Shown: in pieces, positions 61,256 to 64,000 of the stretch
Numbering within the stretch: position 1 is the first letter of the stretch
Layout: every line of letters begins with the position of its first letter
Source of the DNA: Bog-473 sp963787485
GTDB taxonomy: Bacteria > Actinomycetota > Acidimicrobiia > Acidimicrobiales > RAAP-2
Direction: 5' to 3'
DNA: 64,000 nucleotides
Assembly: GCA_963787485.1 (NCBI GenBank)
Contig: CAWBDF010000007.1
Location: 124,001-188,000, forward strand
Program-made: the position numbers and the translations under genes
Notes under the pieces: model-generated
Told to the model about the DNA's origin: nothing
Database searches by the model: none
The model's input: the letters and a program-made list of their open reading frames with translations, nothing else

Positions 61256-62097
61256 GGCGTGTCCGGCCCGTCCGAGCTCGATATCACCGAGGCGTCCGCG
61301 CCCACGATCACCGAGGCGCCCGCGGCCGCGATCACCGAGGCGCTCACGCCGGCCAGGCTGTCGTCCTCGGCCCAGCGCTCGGCCAGCGAAACCTCCAGCT
61401 CCTGGTCGCCCACCGCGTCTTGGAGCACCTCGACCTGGTAGCGCATGCCCAACAGCCAGACGAAGACGAGCGAGAACGAGATCAGCGCGACGACGAACGT
61501 CCACGACATGGAGGGGGAGGCGTGGATCTTGAACCCGGGATCGATGAACGTGCCCCCCTGGTGCAGCGTGTTCCACCAGTCCACCGAGAAGTGCACCAGC
61601 GGGATGTCCACCGCGATCAACAGTGCGGCGACGGCACAGCGCTTGGCCCGCACGTCGTGGTCCGCCGGCACGCGACGTAGGGCCAGGTAGCCGATCTCGA
61701 GGATGAGCAGCAGCGCGGTCGAGGTGAGCCGGGCATCCCAGGTCCACCACGTCCCCCAGGCGGGTCGGCCCCACAGTGAACCGGTCACCAGTGTCAGCAC
61801 GGCGAACACGGCGCCGACCTCCACAGCGGATGCCGCCAGCCGATCCCAGAACAGCGACCTGGTGCGCGGCCACAGATAGAGGAGGCTCCCGCCAGCGGCC
61901 ACGATGCCCACCCAGTACAGCGCCACGGTGGCGACGGGCGGGTGGATGTAGAGCAGCCGGGCCAGGTCACCTTGGACCACGTCGGGGGGCGTGACCCACA
62001 GGCCGAGCCACACGGTGAGGGCGAGTCCGACGATCCCCGCGATGCCGACCACGCGGAGCCACCGCGGCCGGGTCCCCACCACCTCCGACGCGCTCAC
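61252..62097 (-). CDS. ccmC: Haem exporter/handling protein CcmC
   Basis: A 281-residue six-helix membrane protein. YIHPPVATVALYWVG has the first conserved His (H52), and the WWD domain is WGTWWTWDARLTSTALLL (114-131), with VDIPLVHFSVDWWNTLHQGG carrying the second haem His. The last 60 residues are an unusual Ala/Ser/Val-rich extension (AAAGASVIVGADASVISSS). GTG 62097 overlaps the ccmB stop as GTGA. Confidence 0.93.
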   Translation of the reverse strand: MSASEVVGTRPRWLRVVGIAGIVGLALTVWLGLWVTPPDVVQGDLARLLYIHPPVATVALYWVGIVAAGGSLLYLWPRTRSLFWDRLAASAVEVGAVFAVLTLVTGSLWGRPAWGTWWTWDARLTSTALLLILEIGYLALRRVPADHDVRAKRCAVAALLIAVDIPLVHFSVDWWNTLHQGGTFIDPGFKIHASPSMSWTFVVALISFSLVFVWLLGMRYQVEVLQDAVGDQELEVSLAERWAEDDSLAGVSASVIAAAGASVIVGADASVISSSDGPDTP

Positions 62098-62763
62098 GCC
62101 GTCTCCTGCAGCGGTCCGTAGAGCACGATCCCGACCACGAGGTAGATCACGGCGAACGGGACGAGGACCTTCAGCCACTGCACCCCCGAGGAGACGTTGG
62201 CGTCGAGGGCGGCCTGCCAGACGCGAGAGCCTGCGAGCAGCACCGGAGCCAGCACCGGCAGGACGAGCAGCGGGAGCAGGGTGTCGCGGACGCGGAAACC
62301 CGCAGAGAGCGCTCCATAGAGCACTCCGGCAGCCGAGAGCCCGACCGTGGCCAGCAGTCCCGCCACGACGGCGAGCCACGCCACATGGACGCGAACGTCG
62401 AAGAGAACGGTGACGCCGGCCCACAGCACGACCTGGAGCGCGAGGAGCTGGACACCGACCGCGGCCGCCTTGCCAAGGAAGATCCCAGCGGGGTCGATGC
62501 CCGAGAGACGCAACCCGTCGCGCGGTGCCCTCGCCGGACTCCACGGCGACGCTCCGCTGAACAGCCAGCACGGTCGAGAACAGCAGCGCCACCCAGAAGA
62601 TCCCCGGCGCGGCGTGGCGCAGGGCCGCCTGGTCGGGTCCGATGGCGAAGGCCAGCAGCACCAGCACCAGGACGGCGAAGGGGACGACCTGCCACAGCGC
62701 CACCCGCGAACGGGCTTCGATCCGCAGGTCCTTGCCGGCCACCAGCACGGCGTCATGCCACAT
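62094..62763 (-). pseudogene. ccmB: ABC permease CcmB with a one-base frameshift
   Basis: CcmB, membrane subunit of the CcmAB ATPase, is encoded in two frames. From ATG 62763: MWHDAVLVAGKDLRIEARSR, FAVLVLVLLAFAIGP and LLFSTVLAVQRSVAVESGEG; then, at about 62518-62526, the reading passes to the next frame for DGLRLSGIDPAGIFLGKAAA, several helices and the end GIVLYGPLQETA. One extra base in a GCGCG stretch explains it. The surrounding ccm genes are intact and tightly overlapping, so a sequencing error is more likely than true loss. Its start lies 11 bp inside ccmA. Confidence 0.8.
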
Positions 62764-63487
62764 GGATCGCCCCCGAGGCTCCCGACGTGTCGACCATCGC
62801 CGCCGGGTCGGGCACGGCGGTCAGGCTGGGGCGGCGGCCGCCCGGCTCCTCGCCTGTCACTCGACCGCCGAGCATGCCCACGACCCGATCGGCCAGGGGA
62901 ACCGAAAAGTCCGGTTCGTGCGACGAGAGCACCACGCTCGCTCCCCCCTCGGTCGCCGTGGCGATGACCCGACCCAACAACGCGCGCGACGACGCATCGA
63001 GGCCGGCATGCGGCTCGTCGAGCAGCCACAGCGCGGGACGACGGGCGATCAGGGCGGCCAGGGCCACGCGACGACGTTGTCCGGCCGAGAGGCGCCCGGC
63101 AGGCGTGCCCGAGAGGCGCCCGGTCAGTCCGACCTGCTCGATCGCCTCGTCCGCCCTGGCGGCGGGGAGGTCGAGGGCGCGGACGGCAAATCGGACGTTC
63201 TCCGCCGCGCTGAGCTCGTCGTAGATCGGGGCGGCGTGCCCCAAGAGGCCCAGGTGACGTCGCACGCTGGTGCGATCGCGGGTGAGGTCGACGCCGAGGA
63301 CCTCGGCCGTCCCCGAGGTCACGGGAAGGAGCCCCGCGCAGGTCCGGAGCAGGCTCGTCTTCCCCGCGCCGTTGGGGCCCACGACCACGACGACCTCACC
63401 CTGGTCGAGAGAGAGATCGACACCGGCAAGGGCGGGGAAACGGCCGGCGAGCGCGACCGCGGCACGGAGTAGGACGACAGGGGCCAT
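62753..63487 (-). CDS. ccmA: ABC transporter ATP-binding protein CcmA
   Basis: A 244-residue ABC ATPase powering release of holo-CcmE. Walker A is GPNGAGKTS (37-45), signature RLSAGQRRRVALA, Walker B LWLLDEPHAGLD and H-loop SSHEPDF. ATG 63487 has GGAGAAGG directly upstream, better than ATG 63502. It is the first gene of the ccm operon; 127 bp separate it from ccdA, and no clear promoter element was identified there. Confidence 0.92.
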   Translation of the reverse strand: MAPVVLLRAAVALAGRFPALAGVDLSLDQGEVVVVVGPNGAGKTSLLRTCAGLLPVTSGTAEVLGVDLTRDRTSVRRHLGLLGHAAPIYDELSAAENVRFAVRALDLPAARADEAIEQVGLTGRLSGTPAGRLSAGQRRRVALAALIARRPALWLLDEPHAGLDASSRALLGRVIATATEGGASVVLSSHEPDFSVPLADRVVGMLGGRVTGEEPGGRRPSLTAVPDPAAMVDTSGASGAIHVA

Positions 63488-63614
63488 GGCCTTCTCCACC
63501 ATGGTAGGGGGGGTGGGTCCAAGGGTTCCAAGCGGGACCGACCGAAGCGGGAGACATTGGGCCCGGTTGTCGCCGACCGGCCGGCCTCGGACGGGGTTCC
63601 ATGCGGATCGACCG

Positions 63615-64000
63615 TCAGCTGCGGGAGAGCCGGCCCAAGCCGATGTCGTTCAGCAGGTTCGAGAGTTGGGTCGACACCCAACTCACGTTGTCGGTGAGCA
63701 ACAGCACGCCGAACACGACGAGGACGACGCCGGCCAGCAACTCAATCACCCACAGCCATTGCCTGGCTCGGCCCAGGGTGGCGGTCAGGCGGCCGAAGGC
63801 CAGGCCGACCAGGACGAACGGCACCGCCAGGCCGAGCGAATACGCGAACAGGAGCAACACACCACCAGCCAAGGTGCCGTTCCGGGCGGCGAGGCTGAGG
63901 ACGACGCCGAGCACCGGACCGATGCACGGCGTCCAGGCGAAGGCGAATGCCATGCCCATGACCGGGGCGGCCCACACGCCGAGCTTGGACGGACGCACGT
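63615..64000 (-). CDS. ccdA: Cytochrome c biogenesis protein CcdA, C-terminal part
   Basis: The right-edge gene is open to the end of the window, so only the last 128 residues are seen. It contains FAFAWTPCIGPVLGVVLSLA, the TPCIGP motif with the second redox cysteine of CcdA/DsbD membrane proteins, then three more helices (LLLFAYSLGLAVPFVLVGLA, LWVIELLAGVVLVVFGVLLL). CcdA passes electrons across the membrane to CcmG. The first cysteine and start lie beyond 64000. Confidence 0.87.
   Translation of the reverse strand, partial: VRPSKLGVWAAPVMGMAFAFAWTPCIGPVLGVVLSLAARNGTLAGGVLLLFAYSLGLAVPFVLVGLAFGRLTATLGRARQWLWVIELLAGVVLVVFGVLLLTDNVSWVSTQLSNLLNDIGLGRLSRS

Noticed and set aside
1..64000. tRNA or rRNA genes, insertion sequences or prophage genes
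   Set aside because: No T-loop/acceptor patterns outside coding frames, no rRNA-like sequence, and no transposase, integrase or phage protein was recognised.

Overview
The window is high-GC actinobacterial DNA, most likely from the class Acidimicrobiia. The evidence is a WhiB regulator, the actinobacterial families DUF3151 and DUF3107, the DUF3090 / SCO1664 / MSMEG_4193-type phosphatase trio, a PdtaS-like histidine kinase, an F420-type FrhB protein, and a secreted protein built on GYWLVAADGG-type propeller repeats that I associate with Acidimicrobiia. No rRNA, tRNA, CRISPR array, insertion sequence or phage gene was seen.

Layout. 1-160 is the Tat-signal start of a molybdopterin oxidoreductase that leaves the window. 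332-1144 is a lone SDR. 1238-8373 is a six-gene minus-strand catabolic operon (cyclase, N-acyl-D-amino-acid deacylase-like amidohydrolase, P450, thiolase, acyl-CoA dehydrogenase, HSD10-type SDR). 8819-11547 is a saccharopine dehydrogenase-like / small ORF / class III aminotransferase operon. 11599-16699 holds a secreted DUF11 protein, a DHA2 exporter and a hotdog thioesterase. 17342-21768 is a MarR-controlled heterodimeric ABC exporter with one frameshifted subunit. 21947-22981 is decayed DNA (NHL protein, PPOX remnant). 22982-32282 carries an SDR, argS, an FmdB-type zinc ribbon protein, a propeller-CHAP hydrolase, aconitase, a PIG-L deacetylase and a DEAD-box helicase. 32512-36951 carries Bcp, a truncated GAP-family gene, an Fpg/Nei glycosylase, FrhB, a PaaI thioesterase, a 15-bp minisatellite, an AraC-type pseudogene and a family-5 uracil-DNA glycosylase. 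36977-44082 carries the phosphatase-DUF3090-SCO1664 trio, an SGNH/MBOAT surface-acylation pair, and etfA-etfB-GDPD. 44263-51542 has WhiB, the PdtaS-like kinase, a PHP phosphatase, an O-methyltransferase, a pair of ArsA/Get3-like ATPases, DUF3107 and dGTPase. 51646-56449 has a diguanylate cyclase, an Mrp/ApbC Fe-S carrier, a SufR-like regulator and a cysteine desulfurase. 56438-64000 is a complete System I cytochrome c maturation operon (ccmABCDEFGH plus a CcmI-like TPR protein) next to ccdA.

How genes work together. The 1238-8373 operon combines hydrolysis, hydroxylation and beta-oxidation-type steps; the ETF genes at 41584-43336 could accept its electrons. The SufR-like regulator, desulfurase and Mrp carrier form an Fe-S unit next to the cytochrome c maturation operon.

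Two themes run through the window. First, many transcription units start with TAnnnT six to eight bases before an ATG/GTG, the signature of leaderless mRNAs. Second, several genes are broken: five single-base indels in otherwise well-conserved genes (some at homopolymers, so partly suspect as sequencing error), and four truncated remnants (8452-8655, 22889-22981, 33025-33435, 35950-36228) that look like real decay or deletion scars.
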